Positions 51,100-60,690 are shown, counted from the first letter of the stretch. The stretch is DNA of 64,000 nt from GWE2-42-39 sp942493345 (GCA_942493345.1 OW818695.1:4030001-4094000), one strand, 5' to 3'. Program-made: numbers and translations. Notes: generated by a model not told the origin, from the sequence alone.

Positions 51100-52128
51100 T
51101 TACTTTTTCAAAAACGATGATTCCCGGATAATCAGTTCTGTGGGCATGGTTACTGTTTCGTACGCGCCAGCCCGATCTTTGTTTTCAATTTTTTCGATCA
51201 GCATTTGTGCTGCTTTTTGCCCCATCTCGAAACCTGGTTGTTTAATGGTTGATATCGACGGGGTGACCACCTCCGAAAAGGGTTCATTGCTAAAACCAAC
51301 AATCGCAATATCTTCGGGAACCTTTATTCCGACTTCTTTTAAATATAATATAGCGCTGAGCGCTGTCGTATCGTTTCCACAAAAAATGGCATCTGGTCTG
51401 TTTTTCAGTTTTAGAAGTTGCTGAACCGCCATCAGCCCGTCGGCACGGGTCAGATTATTCACGATAATCAATTCGTCGTCAACCTCCAATTGATAATCGA
51501 TAAGAGCTTGTTTGTAACCACGCTTCCGATCAATGTATGTAATCAAATTGAGGGGGCCGGTCAGATGTGCGATCCGTTTGCAACCCTGCTCTATCAGGTG
51601 TTTGGTAACTTTATAGCCTCCATTGAAATCGTCAACCACCACCCGGTCGGCCTCAATTTCGCGGACAATGCGATCGAAAAACACCAGCGGAATTTTTTTT
51701 CCGGCAAACAACTGCAGATGGTCAAATTTCGTAGTTTTCATTGCAATCGAAATAATCAGCCCATCCACCCGGTTGGCAAACATCGAACGCACGATGCGCT
51801 GTTCTTTTTCCCCTTCGTCGTTCGACTGTGAAATTACCACATTATAACCGGCAGCGAAAGCCACATCCTCTACTCCGCTGATGACTGACGAGAAAAAATG
51901 CCGGTTGATAAGAGGAACAACGATTCCGATCGTATTACTTTTTCGGTTTCTCAGGTTCGAGGCAATTGTGTTGGGTTGATACCCCAATTCCAATGCCGCG
52001 GTTTTGATCATATCGCGCGTTTTTTGACTGATTCGCGGATTGTCGTTCAATGCCCTGGAAACAGTTGATGCAGATATATTTAATTTTTTTGCAAGGTCGT
52101 GAATTGTCGGTTCTGTTTTACTACTCAT
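51100..52128 (-). CDS. LacI-family transcriptional regulator of the uronate operon
   Basis: A 342-residue regulator with start at 52128 (MSSKTEPTIHDLAKKLN). The HTH is TIHDLAKKLNISASTVSRALNDNPRISQ, followed by the hinge LGYQPNTIASNLRNRKSNTIGIVVP and a periplasmic-binding-like domain with PDAIFCGNDTTALSAILYLKEVGIKVPEDIAIVGFSNEP. The frame is open to 52194, but the extra residues lie in the promoter region. It is divergent from the GH88-kduI-kduD-DUF4861 operon and a perfect operator lies between them. The effector is probably a uronate breakdown product, inferred from context. Confidence 0.9.
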   Translation of the reverse strand: MSSKTEPTIHDLAKKLNISASTVSRALNDNPRISQKTRDMIKTAALELGYQPNTIASNLRNRKSNTIGIVVPLINRHFFSSVISGVEDVAFAAGYNVVISQSNDEGEKEQRIVRSMFANRVDGLIISIAMKTTKFDHLQLFAGKKIPLVFFDRIVREIEADRVVVDDFNGGYKVTKHLIEQGCKRIAHLTGPLNLITYIDRKRGYKQALIDYQLEVDDELIIVNNLTRADGLMAVQQLLKLKNRPDAIFCGNDTTALSAILYLKEVGIKVPEDIAIVGFSNEPFSEVVTPSISTIKQPGFEMGQKAAQMLIEKIENKDRAGAYETVTMPTELIIRESSFLKK

Positions 52129-52202
52129 TTTAAGCGAAAATTTAAAAACAATATGCAAAGATGAAAAAATATTTGCACACAGCCATAAAAACAAATGAAT
52201 TT

Positions 52203-52218
52203 ATGCAATCGATTGCAT
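52203..52218. promoter_or_regulatory. LacI-type operator (16-base perfect palindrome)
   Basis: ATGCAATCGATTGCAT, centred on CG as in LacI/PurR-family sites. It overlaps the -33 region of the uronate operon promoter and also lies in front of the regulator gene, so repression and autoregulation are both possible. Confidence 0.75.
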
Positions 52219-52243
52219 TTTTCATTGCGAATAGATATATTTG
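52212..52243 (+). promoter_or_regulatory. Promoter of the uronate operon
   Basis: ATTG (52212-52215) within the operator, a 20-base spacer and TATATTTG (52236-52243), matching TAnnTTTG. Binding of the regulator to the palindrome would block this promoter. Confidence 0.65.
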
Positions 52244-52261
52244 CAGAAATATTACCAAATC

Positions 52262-53413
52262 ATGAAAAGAGCAATTTTATTTTCCTTTTTTGCAGCGATG
52301 TTCGTCGCCTGCAATTCAATCAAGATTGAAATAAACTCCAATTTCTATTCAAAACTTTCTGATCAGCTGAATTATCTTATTCAGCAAACCCCCGATTCGC
52401 TAAAAGTACCTAGAACTTATTCCGAAGAAAAAGGATACAAACTGGTTGATTTCAAAGACTGGACCTGTGGTTTCCCAGCCGGATCATACTGGTACATGTA
52501 TGAACTCACCGGAAATGAGAACTGGAAAAAAATTGCTATTGAGAATACGATAAAACTCGACGGAGTACAATACCTGACCACTACCCACGACCTCGGGTTC
52601 ATGGCTTTCTGCAGTTATGGAAATGCCTATCGCATAACCGGCGATACATTATATAAAAACATTATTATAAAGGCTTCCGAATCGCTCATTACCCGGTTCA
52701 ATCCAACGGTTGGCTGCATCCGATCGTGGGATCACGGCGACTGGCAATTTCCTGTAATTATCGACAACATGATGAACCTTGAAATGTTGTTCTGGGCTTC
52801 GAAAGAAACCGGCGACCCGAAATACCGCGATGTTGCAGTTACCCATGCAAACACGACACTGGCCAACCATTTCCGCGAAGATATGAGTTCGTACCACGTG
52901 GTCAGTTACGATACAATTACTGGTCAACCGGTTGTCAAACAAACACACCAGGGATTGAGCGACGACTCGTCGTGGGGACGCGGACAAGCCTGGGGGTTAT
53001 ACGGATATACAGTTATGTACAGAGAAACAAGCGACCAAAAATATTTGGATGCTGCTGAAAAAATTGCCGCACATATTCTTGCCAATTTACCGAAAGACAT
53101 GGTTTCGTACTGGGATTTCAACGATCCGAAAATACCTGATACATACCGCGACGCTTCGGCTGCTGCAATCACCGCATCGGCATTTTACGAACTAAGCAAG
53201 TATACGAACAATAAATATCTGGATGCTGCCGAAAAAATAGTCGCCAGCTTATCATCCGACGCATTTCTTGCCGCGAAAGGCGCCAATGGAGGATTTCTCC
53301 TGAAACATTGTGTCGGCCATTTGCCTGGCAATTCAGAAATCGATGTTCCGCTGAACTACGCCGATTATTATTACCTGGAAGCGTTGAAACGCAAAAGAGA
53401 TTTCAAAAACTGA
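52262..53413 (+). CDS. GH88-family unsaturated glucuronyl hydrolase, lipoprotein
   Basis: A 383-residue protein. With the start at 52262 the signal ends in a lipobox (AAMFVACNS). The (alpha/alpha)6 domain has DWTCGFPAGSYWYMYELTGNE, HDLGFMAFCSYGNAYRITGD, VIIDNMMNLEMLFWASKETGD and QGLSDDSSWGRGQAWGLYGY, typical of GH88 hydrolases that release unsaturated uronates from oligosaccharides cut by polysaccharide lyases. First gene of a four-gene operon. Source glycan (glycosaminoglycan, ulvan, pectin or other) cannot be set because no lyase is in the window. Confidence 0.9.
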   Translation: MKRAILFSFFAAMFVACNSIKIEINSNFYSKLSDQLNYLIQQTPDSLKVPRTYSEEKGYKLVDFKDWTCGFPAGSYWYMYELTGNENWKKIAIENTIKLDGVQYLTTTHDLGFMAFCSYGNAYRITGDTLYKNIIIKASESLITRFNPTVGCIRSWDHGDWQFPVIIDNMMNLEMLFWASKETGDPKYRDVAVTHANTTLANHFREDMSSYHVVSYDTITGQPVVKQTHQGLSDDSSWGRGQAWGLYGYTVMYRETSDQKYLDAAEKIAAHILANLPKDMVSYWDFNDPKIPDTYRDASAAAITASAFYELSKYTNNKYLDAAEKIVASLSSDAFLAAKGANGGFLLKHCVGHLPGNSEIDVPLNYADYYYLEALKRKRDFKN

Positions 53414-53444
53414 TTTTCTATTTTACTCATCAATATAAAAAGAT

Positions 53445-54287
53445 ATGGCTACAATTTTTGAAGAGCGTTATGCTTATCATCCCGACGATTTTAAACATTA
53501 CGACACAGAAAAAATCAGAAAAGAATTTTTGGTTGAAAAAATTATGGATCCGGGAAACATCCGCATGGTGTATTCGCACATCGAACGTTTCATTGTTGGT
53601 GGAGCAGTTCCTCTGGCAACGCCGCTGGCACTGGAACCTATTGAGTTGCTAAAAGCAGAATATTTCTGCAGCGGAAGGGAAATCGGTATTATTAATGTAG
53701 GCAATACCGGCACGGTTTCGGTTGACGGGAAAGATTATATTCTGGCATACAAAGATGCCCTGTATATTGGCAAAGGCAGTAAGCAAATAATTTTCAAATC
53801 AACAGATGCATCAAACCCAGCTCATTTCTATTTCAATTCGGCTCCGGCCCACAAAGAACTTCCGACCAAACAGGTTACGCTGAAAGATGCCAACAAAATA
53901 AATACAGGGAGTTTGGCTACATCTAACGAACGAACCATCAATCAATTGCTGATTAACAGCGTGGTGGAAACCTGCCAACTGCAGATGGGAATGACCGAAT
54001 TAAAAACAGGCAGTGTTTGGAATACCATGCCTGCGCACACGCATTCCCGCCGGAACGAGGCTTATTTCTATTTTGATGTACCCGAAGGACAGGCTATTTG
54101 CCACTTTATGGGACAACCGCAGGAAACACGCCACATCTGGATGGATAACGAACAGGCTGTTATTTCTCCTGAATGGTCGATTCATTCAGCCGCCGGAACC
54201 AGCAACTACATCTTCATTTGGGGAATGGCAGGCGAAAACCTCGACTATGGCGACATGAACGTAGTAAAGCCAACAGAACTGAGGTAA
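53445..54287 (+). CDS. kduI: 5-dehydro-4-deoxy-D-glucuronate isomerase
   Basis: A 280-residue cupin that isomerises 5-keto-4-deoxyuronate (DKI) to 2,5-diketo-3-deoxygluconate (DKII). EERYAYHPDDFKHYDTEKIRKEFLV at the start, VPLATPLALEPIELLKAEYFCSGREIGIINVGNTGTVSVDGKDY, and NTMPAHTHSRRNEAYFYFDVPEGQ with the zinc-binding HTH and Glu are present. KduI and KduD in succession mark unsaturated uronate breakdown. Confidence 0.95.
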   Translation: MATIFEERYAYHPDDFKHYDTEKIRKEFLVEKIMDPGNIRMVYSHIERFIVGGAVPLATPLALEPIELLKAEYFCSGREIGIINVGNTGTVSVDGKDYILAYKDALYIGKGSKQIIFKSTDASNPAHFYFNSAPAHKELPTKQVTLKDANKINTGSLATSNERTINQLLINSVVETCQLQMGMTELKTGSVWNTMPAHTHSRRNEAYFYFDVPEGQAICHFMGQPQETRHIWMDNEQAVISPEWSIHSAAGTSNYIFIWGMAGENLDYGDMNVVKPTELR

Positions 54288-54309
54288 AAACAATTTTGTA
54301 CAAAATAAA

Positions 54310-55110
54310 ATGAACGAATTATTTGACTTAACCGGAAAAATAGCCCTGATTACCGGGGGGACGCACGGAATCGGGATGGCTATTGGCAAAACACTTGGCA
54401 GGGCAGGCGCTAAAATTTGCGTGAACGACCTTTCACCAGATAAACTGAATTCATGCAAAGTAGAATATGCCAAAGAAGGCATCGATGTATATACGATAAT
54501 TTTCGATGTAACAAACGAAGCCGATGTCGACAGAGGTATTTCTACTATTGAAAAAGAAGTCGGAACCATCGATATTTTGGTGAACAATGCCGGAATCATT
54601 AAACGCATCCCGATTTTGGAGATGCCGATAGCCGATTACAAACAGGTTATTGATGTGGATTTAGTTGCACCGTTGATTGTCAGCAAACGTGTGGCGCCGA
54701 ATATGATTAAAAAACGCGCCGGAAAAATCATCAACATGTGTTCGATGATGAGCGTTTACGGGCGTAACTCGGTTTCAGCATATGCTTCAGCCAAGGGCGG
54801 TTTGAAACTACTGACTGCCAACATGTGTTGCGAATGGGCAAAATACAATTTGCAAATCAATGGAATTGGGCCGGGATATATTGTTACCGCCCAAACAGGA
54901 CCAATTCGTGAAAATGGTCACCCGTTTAATGACCTGGTAATGACCCGCACCCCTGCCGGACGCTGGGGACAGCCCGAAGATGTGGGCAATGCAGCTCTTT
55001 TCCTGGCCTCGAAAGCCAGCGATTTTGTAAACGGACACGTATTGTACGTTGATGGCGGTATTCTTGCCAACTTCGGCTACGTGAAAGGCGAAAACGATAT
55101 ACCTGAATAA
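54310..55110 (+). CDS. kduD: 2-deoxy-D-gluconate 3-dehydrogenase / KduD-type SDR
   Basis: A 266-residue short-chain dehydrogenase. LTGKIALITGGTHGIGMAIGKTLGRAGA (NAD(P) site), NNAGIIKR, INMCSMMSVYGRNSVSAYASAKGGLKLLT (Ser, Tyr-x3-Lys) and a C-terminal DGGILANFG are present. In this context it reduces 2,5-diketo-3-deoxygluconate to KDG. It lies 22 bases after kduI. KDG kinase and aldolase are not in the window. Confidence 0.9.
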   Translation: MNELFDLTGKIALITGGTHGIGMAIGKTLGRAGAKICVNDLSPDKLNSCKVEYAKEGIDVYTIIFDVTNEADVDRGISTIEKEVGTIDILVNNAGIIKRIPILEMPIADYKQVIDVDLVAPLIVSKRVAPNMIKKRAGKIINMCSMMSVYGRNSVSAYASAKGGLKLLTANMCCEWAKYNLQINGIGPGYIVTAQTGPIRENGHPFNDLVMTRTPAGRWGQPEDVGNAALFLASKASDFVNGHVLYVDGGILANFGYVKGENDIPE

Positions 55111-55112
55111 AG

Positions 55113-56390
55113 ATGAAACGCATATTTTTAGGACTGGCAATCATTGTACCATGCCTTTTTCAGGCATGCAAACAAGAGCCGAAACTGGTTCTCGATAATC
55201 CACTTGCTGCGGAGCGAATCGATGAAACACTTATTTTTTCGCGCGCTGATGTTGAAAAAGTGACCGGCCCTGTGGCCGAAACCATGGCTCCTGTTGTAAA
55301 AAAAGCAGAAACGCTGATTCCATCGCAAGCCGATGATATGGATGGCGATGGGAAATGGGACGAATTGGCTATCACCCTTAATTTTCAGGCTTCAGAAAAA
55401 ATTGAACTTGTTGTTGAACTTGTACCGGTTGCCGAATATCCGGCATTTGAAAAACGCACAAACGTAAGACTTGGATTACCCAAAGGCGATGGAAGCTGGA
55501 CTGAAGTTGACCATGCTGTTGCCCAGGTTGGGCTGGCTGGGTTCCCAACTATTCCGCAGGGGGAAGGAGTAACCTGGGAAAATGACAAATTTGGTTTTCG
55601 TGTATATTTCGATTGCCGTAATGCGAAAGACCTGTTTGGCAAGCTAAAGCCCGTTTTAATCGCCGATAAAGTACACACCCCGGAAATGGGTAGTTACCAC
55701 GAACTGGCCGATTGGGGAATGGATGTTCTTCATTGCGGAAGTTCGTTGGGGTCCGGCGGTTTGGCCATGCTCGAAAACGACTCGCTTTACAGGCTGGGTT
55801 CAACTGAAGTTTACGAATATCAGAAAATTGCAGAAGGCCCGGTGCGCTCGGTTTTCGAACTAAAATACCAGGGATGGGACGTGGCCGGACAAAAACTCGG
55901 AGCTGTTGAACACATTTCGATTCATCCCGGTAAATACTGGTTTCAGAGCGATATAACGGTAACCGGTTTTGAAGGCGAAAAACAACTGGTAACCGGAATT
56001 GTAACCAGCTTGCTGAAAAATGAACCGTATCAATTCGATGCCAATGCCGATTACCAGGCAATTGCAACGCTTGATGTACAATCGCTAAACAACGATGAAC
56101 TGGGAATGGCCGTGATGCTGAAAAAAGAAGAGGTAACTAAAATTGCCCGCACAACTAATATCAATTTTTACAATCTGGGCTTCCAGACTGTTCCTGAAAA
56201 AAGTTTCAGTCATGTAATTTCCGATACTTATTATGTGGCGCAGAAAATTAAAAATGATGTTCCGGTTCGCCACTATTTTTATGCTGTTTGGGGGCTTGAA
56301 AACCAGAAATGGAAAGATATTGAGAACCTGAAAAAGTACATGGGAGACGAAGCAAATAAGCTGAGCAGTCCGATCGTTGTTTCAAAATAA
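55113..56390 (+). CDS. DUF4861 lipoprotein of uronate operon
   Basis: A 425-residue predicted lipoprotein (lipobox LFQACKQ, Cys about 19). KLVLDNPLAAERIDETLIFSRADVEKV opens the domain, DDMDGDGKWDELAITLNFQ, DWGMDVLHCGSSLGSGGLAML and VRHYFYAVWGLENQKWKDIENLKKYM follow. DUF4861 genes accompany GH88/GH105 genes in glycan-use regions. I recall that a protein of the Formosa ulvan cluster reported as an oligosaccharide dehydratase may be of this family; that assignment should be checked. Two bases after kduD, so clearly in the operon. Confidence 0.82.
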   Translation: MKRIFLGLAIIVPCLFQACKQEPKLVLDNPLAAERIDETLIFSRADVEKVTGPVAETMAPVVKKAETLIPSQADDMDGDGKWDELAITLNFQASEKIELVVELVPVAEYPAFEKRTNVRLGLPKGDGSWTEVDHAVAQVGLAGFPTIPQGEGVTWENDKFGFRVYFDCRNAKDLFGKLKPVLIADKVHTPEMGSYHELADWGMDVLHCGSSLGSGGLAMLENDSLYRLGSTEVYEYQKIAEGPVRSVFELKYQGWDVAGQKLGAVEHISIHPGKYWFQSDITVTGFEGEKQLVTGIVTSLLKNEPYQFDANADYQAIATLDVQSLNNDELGMAVMLKKEEVTKIARTTNINFYNLGFQTVPEKSFSHVISDTYYVAQKIKNDVPVRHYFYAVWGLENQKWKDIENLKKYMGDEANKLSSPIVVSK

Positions 56391-56534
56391 CAAAGTCGGC
56401 ATTTCACTTTATTTATGGGCTGTCCAGAATCGGATATTCAGAAAAAAACCGGTTTGGAACAGTTTTTTTCAATGGCACCAAGATACTTGCTAATTCGGGT
56501 CAGAATTTTTTCTTTGAAATTCTAAAAAAAATAA

Positions 56535-56564
56535 AAGGGAGGCAACCATCCGATTACCTCCCTT
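56535..56564 (-). terminator. Terminator between the uronate operon and the aminotransferase gene
   Basis: AAGGGAGG (56535-56542) pairs with CCTCCCTT (56557-56564), loop 14 bases. On the minus strand a T-rich run follows, which suits the aminotransferase gene ending at 56588. Confidence 0.75.
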
Positions 56565-56587
56565 CGATTATGAGATGTTTCTAATTT

Positions 56588-57880
56588 CTATTTTTTATAT
56601 TCTTTGCAGGCATTGTAGATTCCTTCGAACAACGCTTTTACATCGCGGGCAGCCACTGCGGCAAATGCCACACGAATGATGTTGCTCAGGTTAATAATAC
56701 CAATGCTGTATTTGCTGATCAGCAGGTGACGTAATTCCTCTCCGTCGATTCCTTCGGCTAATTTCACGCACATGAAATAGCCAGAATTGTAGGGAAGCGC
56801 GGTAAAATATTCGCTGTATTTTTCATCTTTCAATGCTTCTTTCACGGCTTCGTAGCGTTCTTTCATTGTGTTGAACTTGGCAGCTTTTTGCTGATTGTAT
56901 TCCGGACTGCTGAATGCCTGAAGCAGTAACGACTGCGAAATATTAGCCGAGTTGGAAATATTTCCACGAATAGCTCCTCCTGTTTTATTTTCAAGAGCAG
57001 AATACAGAGCTGCATCGCCGCCTTTTATTCCGTAGGTTATAAAACCAACGCGGAAACCCCAAACATAGTCTTCCTTTGTAGGGCCGTCAACTTTCACGGC
57101 AAGCACATTGGAATGCAGGTCGCACAGGTCGGCAAAAATACTTTCCAGCGAGATTCCTTCTTCAAAAACCAACCCGAAGTATGCATCGTCGACAATAATA
57201 ACCAATTTGTTGCCTTTTTCCGCCGATTCGTGAATTACGTTAACAATGGCTTTGCTTTCTGCAAAAGTCGGAGAATAGCCTGAAGGATTGTTGGGAAAAT
57301 TCAGGATAACCACTTTCTTGCCAATGCCACCTTCTTCCAGCTTCGCTTTAAATGCGTCGATATCGAAACCTCCATTTTTAAACAGGTTGAATTTGTTGGC
57401 AGTTGCCCCGAATGCATTGTCCAGAGTAAGGTTGTAATTTCCCCAAAACAAATCGGACACAATGAATTTGTCGCCTTCGTTCATGAACATGTACCCGGCC
57501 ATGCTGATACCATGTGTGAGCGCGTTGGTCACAATTGGCAAACTCAACTCTTTCCCCGCCATCGATGGGTTCTTTTCGTACATCATGCTTTTCCATTTGG
57601 CGCGGATGTCGGGTCTTCCGAAACTTGGGGCATAAGGAAATACCAGCGACGGATCGATGCCAATTTTCGATGCAATGGCTTCCAGCCGCATGGGCGAACC
57701 ATCGTCTTCAATGGCGGCGCCAATCGTTGCATTGATCCTGGTTCCTTTGGCATCAGCCGTTTGGCCAAGAATTCCCTTCTTTGGAAAGAAAATGTTTTTT
57801 CCCCGTTCCGATAACAATTCAAAAACCACAGGATTATTTTCCTGAATAATCTGGTTAAGTTCTGCAGCTTGTGGATTCAT
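56588..57880 (-). CDS. Class I/II PLP-dependent aminotransferase
   Basis: A 430-residue enzyme with start at 57880 (MNPQAAELNQII). FPYAPSFGRPDIRAKWKSMM, LTHGISMAGYMFMNEGDKFIVSDLFWGNYNL, ILNFPNNPSGYSPT, IIVDDAYFGLVFEE and VKVDGPTKEDYVWGFRVGF (Schiff-base Lys in GPTKED) match a branch of aspartate-aminotransferase-fold enzymes found in Bacteroidota. The substrate is unknown. Neighbours (fumarase, uronate operon) are not informative. Confidence 0.85.
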   Translation of the reverse strand: MNPQAAELNQIIQENNPVVFELLSERGKNIFFPKKGILGQTADAKGTRINATIGAAIEDDGSPMRLEAIASKIGIDPSLVFPYAPSFGRPDIRAKWKSMMYEKNPSMAGKELSLPIVTNALTHGISMAGYMFMNEGDKFIVSDLFWGNYNLTLDNAFGATANKFNLFKNGGFDIDAFKAKLEEGGIGKKVVILNFPNNPSGYSPTFAESKAIVNVIHESAEKGNKLVIIVDDAYFGLVFEEGISLESIFADLCDLHSNVLAVKVDGPTKEDYVWGFRVGFITYGIKGGDAALYSALENKTGGAIRGNISNSANISQSLLLQAFSSPEYNQQKAAKFNTMKERYEAVKEALKDEKYSEYFTALPYNSGYFMCVKLAEGIDGEELRHLLISKYSIGIINLSNIIRVAFAAVAARDVKALFEGIYNACKEYKK

Positions 57881-58048
57881 TCCAATGTTTTTAATATGAA
57901 GTTTTAAATAGTGATTTTGTAGCCTTTCGGGGCGCAATATAAGAATTTATTAAAGTATTTTCCAAAGAGGGTATCATATTGCGAAAAATACTGATAGTTT
58001 ATTAATAATTTGTATTTACAAAACTTATTCTTTGCACAGAGACCTTGA

Positions 58049-58084
58049 ATACAAAGGGCATCCCTGACGGAACGCCCTTTGTAT
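58049..58084. terminator. Hairpin downstream of the fumarase gene
   Basis: ATACAAAGGGC (58049-58059) pairs with GCCCTTTGTAT (58074-58084), loop 14 bases. It lies just after the fumarase stop on the minus strand. T-richness behind it is weak, so it is a possible but not certain terminator. Confidence 0.5.
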
Positions 58085-58101
58085 ATACTCGTTATAACGT
58101 T

Positions 58102-59706
58102 CTAAAATTCTTTAAAAAAGTCGTTTCCTTTATCATCAACAATAATGAATGCCGGGAAGTTTTCTATCTTGATTTTTCGAACTGCTTCCATTCCGAGTTC
58201 TTCAAAATCAACGATTTCTACCGATTTAATGCTTTCTTTTGCCAAAATTGCGGCCGGACCGCCAATTGATCCCAGGTAAAAACCGCCATGTTTTTTGCAA
58301 GCATCAGTAACTTGTTGAGTACGGTTTCCCTTTGCAACCATGATCATTGATCCACCCAGGCTTTGGAATTCATCAACGTAGGGATCCATTCGCCCGGCAG
58401 TAGTTGGGCCGAAACTGCCCGATGCCATTCCTTTCGGTGTTTTGGCCGGACCAGCATAATAAACCGGATGTTTTTTTAAATATTCCGGCATGGGTTCTCC
58501 TGCGTCGATCATCTGCTTGATGCGGGCATGCGCCATATCGCGCGCGACGATCATTGTCCCGGAAAGGTTCAAACGTGTTTTTGGCGGATATTTGGTCAGC
58601 ACTTTCAATATTTCTTCCATGGGTTGATCCAGATCAATATCGACAGCAGGTTGCATGTGAGGAGCTTCTTTCGGAAGATATTTGATTGGATTTTTTTCGA
58701 GTTCTTCAAGAAAAATACCGTCGGCCGTAATTTTTGCCTTGACATTGCGGTCGGCGCTGCAACTTACACCAATACCCACCGGGCACGAAGCGGCATGACG
58801 TGGCAAGCGGATTACCCGAACGTCGTGTACAAAATATTTCCCACCGAACTGGGCGCCAATGCCACTTTCGCGGCAAATCTTTTCGATTTTTGCTTCCCAT
58901 TCCAAATCGCGGAAAGCCTGTCCTCCTGCGTTTCCTTCGGTTGGCAGGTGATCGAAATAACCGGCCGATGCCTTTTTCACTGTTGCCAAAGTTGCCTCGG
59001 CTGATGTTCCGCCGATAACAATTGCCAAATGGTAAGGCGGACAAGCCGACGTTCCGAGGTCTTTAATCTTTTCTTTGACAAATTTTGTCAGATTTTCCTC
59101 TGTCAACAGCGATTTAGTCTGCTGATACAAATACGTTTTGTTTCCGGAACCACCACCTTTGGTTACAAACAGAAATTCGTATTCATTTCCTTCCGTTGCA
59201 TAAATATCAATTTGTGCGGGAAGATTGTTGCCGGTATTTTTTTCATCGAACATGGAGAAAGGCACCACCTGCGAATAACGAAGGTTACGGTCACGGTACG
59301 TTTCAAAAATACCTTTCGACAAGTGTTTGGCATCGGAAACGCCGGTGTACACATTCTCTCCTTTTTTACCAATTACAATCGCCGTTCCGGTATCCTGGCA
59401 TGTTGGAAGTTCGCCTTCGGCAGAAACCACCTGGTTGAGTAACATGGTATATGCCACAAAACGGTCGTTGTCGGTTGCTTCTTCGTCTTTCAGAATGTTG
59501 GCAAGTTTTTGCAGGTGCGCGCCGCGCAAATAGAACGAGACGTCGGCAAATGCTTCTCTGGCCAATAATTCAAGTCCTTCAGGGGCAACTTTCAAAAGGG
59601 TCCGCCCATCGACTTCAACCGTCGAAACATACTCTTTCGTCAATAAACGGTAATGGGTAGTATCCTTTAAAATCGGAAATGGTTTTTGATATACAAATTC
59701 AGACAT
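58102..59706 (-). CDS. Class I fumarate hydratase
   Basis: A 534-residue [4Fe-4S] enzyme of the citric acid cycle, interconverting fumarate and malate. N-terminal domain: GELPTCQDTGTAIVIGKKGENVYTG with one cluster Cys, GTSACPPYHLAIVIGGTSAEATL with the second, SCSADRNVKAKI near the third. C-terminal domain: NLSGTMIVARDMAHARIKQMIDAGEPMPEYLKKHPVYYAGPAKTP and SFGPTTAGRMDPYVDEFQ. It combines alpha and beta parts in one chain as in FumA/FumB. Oxygen sensitivity of this class suits an anaerobic or microaerobic life. Confidence 0.95.
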   Translation of the reverse strand: MSEFVYQKPFPILKDTTHYRLLTKEYVSTVEVDGRTLLKVAPEGLELLAREAFADVSFYLRGAHLQKLANILKDEEATDNDRFVAYTMLLNQVVSAEGELPTCQDTGTAIVIGKKGENVYTGVSDAKHLSKGIFETYRDRNLRYSQVVPFSMFDEKNTGNNLPAQIDIYATEGNEYEFLFVTKGGGSGNKTYLYQQTKSLLTEENLTKFVKEKIKDLGTSACPPYHLAIVIGGTSAEATLATVKKASAGYFDHLPTEGNAGGQAFRDLEWEAKIEKICRESGIGAQFGGKYFVHDVRVIRLPRHAASCPVGIGVSCSADRNVKAKITADGIFLEELEKNPIKYLPKEAPHMQPAVDIDLDQPMEEILKVLTKYPPKTRLNLSGTMIVARDMAHARIKQMIDAGEPMPEYLKKHPVYYAGPAKTPKGMASGSFGPTTAGRMDPYVDEFQSLGGSMIMVAKGNRTQQVTDACKKHGGFYLGSIGGPAAILAKESIKSVEIVDFEELGMEAVRKIKIENFPAFIIVDDKGNDFFKEF

Positions 59707-59884
59707 TGTGCTTAAATAGAATCGGTTAATATTTTTATTTTTTGCTTCAAACTAATAGCGAACAAATATAGGGGATTTATAAAGAATAGCCGAGACTCCT
59801 ATGATTTATTGGCAAAGCGTTAAGAGAATTTTAAAATGGGAGAAAGATGCTCCTGATTTTTTCAAAAAGAAGACGGTTTTTGAT

Positions 59885-60577
59885 TTATTGTCCCGAATTA
59901 TAAAACTCAATAATCTTGACAATATCTTCCTGATCTCCAACTTTTAGTTTGTTCTTTTTGATAAATTCTGTTGTTTCTGTTTTCTTATCAGGAAGTATTT
60001 CTATTAATTCCTTGCTGCCGGAAATCCGTTTGGCTTCTGCATCACCAAAAGCAATATAAAAATCGGCCTTTGATGAAACAAATCTTGCGGGAACCGGGTC
60101 TTCATAGGCTTTGGGAGGCCTTGCTTCTTCAAACTTTATATGGTACTGCTTTAAAAGCATTGCCTTGCCTTGAAGTAAAACTTCGAAATACGAACGCCCC
60201 AGCTTGTTGCTTATTAAATAGGCTTTATAAATAAATTCAGAGTTACCTATTTTTATATTTTTCACGGTTGATTTATCGAAATAGAAGGTTTTATTATCTT
60301 CCGCTTCAAATTCAATTTCATCGGCGTAAACATTATAACGTAGCGGGACATCGCGAACGACAGTATTGCTGGTACTAACAACTTCTCCCTTTTTAAATTC
60401 ATCGTTAAAAAAAGGAGATCCCTTAATATTTGAATAGGTAAGTTGGTTCCCCATGGCTCCTTTTTCTCTTGAAGCTGTAAGATGGAAATCTTGCATAAAT
60501 TGGGTATAGGAACTCTGAGCGAAAACAGTGGCTATGCAGAAACTTAAAATCAAGAACAGAATCGTTGTTTTTTTCAT
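59885..60577 (-). CDS. Secreted hypothetical protein
   Basis: A 230-residue protein with a clear signal peptide (MKKTTILFLILSFCIATVFAQ). The mature part (TQFMQDFHLTASREKGAMGN, DVPLRYNVYADEIEFEAEDNKTFYF, GRSYFEVLLQGKAMLLKQYHIKFEEARPPKAYEDPVPARFV) is typical of uncharacterised Bacteroidota periplasmic proteins. No family is recognised. It is divergent from the msrB gene with 113 bases between them. Confidence 0.72.
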   Translation of the reverse strand: MKKTTILFLILSFCIATVFAQSSYTQFMQDFHLTASREKGAMGNQLTYSNIKGSPFFNDEFKKGEVVSTSNTVVRDVPLRYNVYADEIEFEAEDNKTFYFDKSTVKNIKIGNSEFIYKAYLISNKLGRSYFEVLLQGKAMLLKQYHIKFEEARPPKAYEDPVPARFVSSKADFYIAFGDAEAKRISGSKELIEILPDKKTETTEFIKKNKLKVGDQEDIVKIIEFYNSGQ

Positions 60578-60690
60578 CTCGGGTCTGTTTGTTGTGTTTT
60601 ATAAATACGCAATAAATATACGAATTCCATTTTTTACCTAAAAAAGGAATGAACAATTATTGACTTCCAGTTGTATAAATAAAAAAAGAG

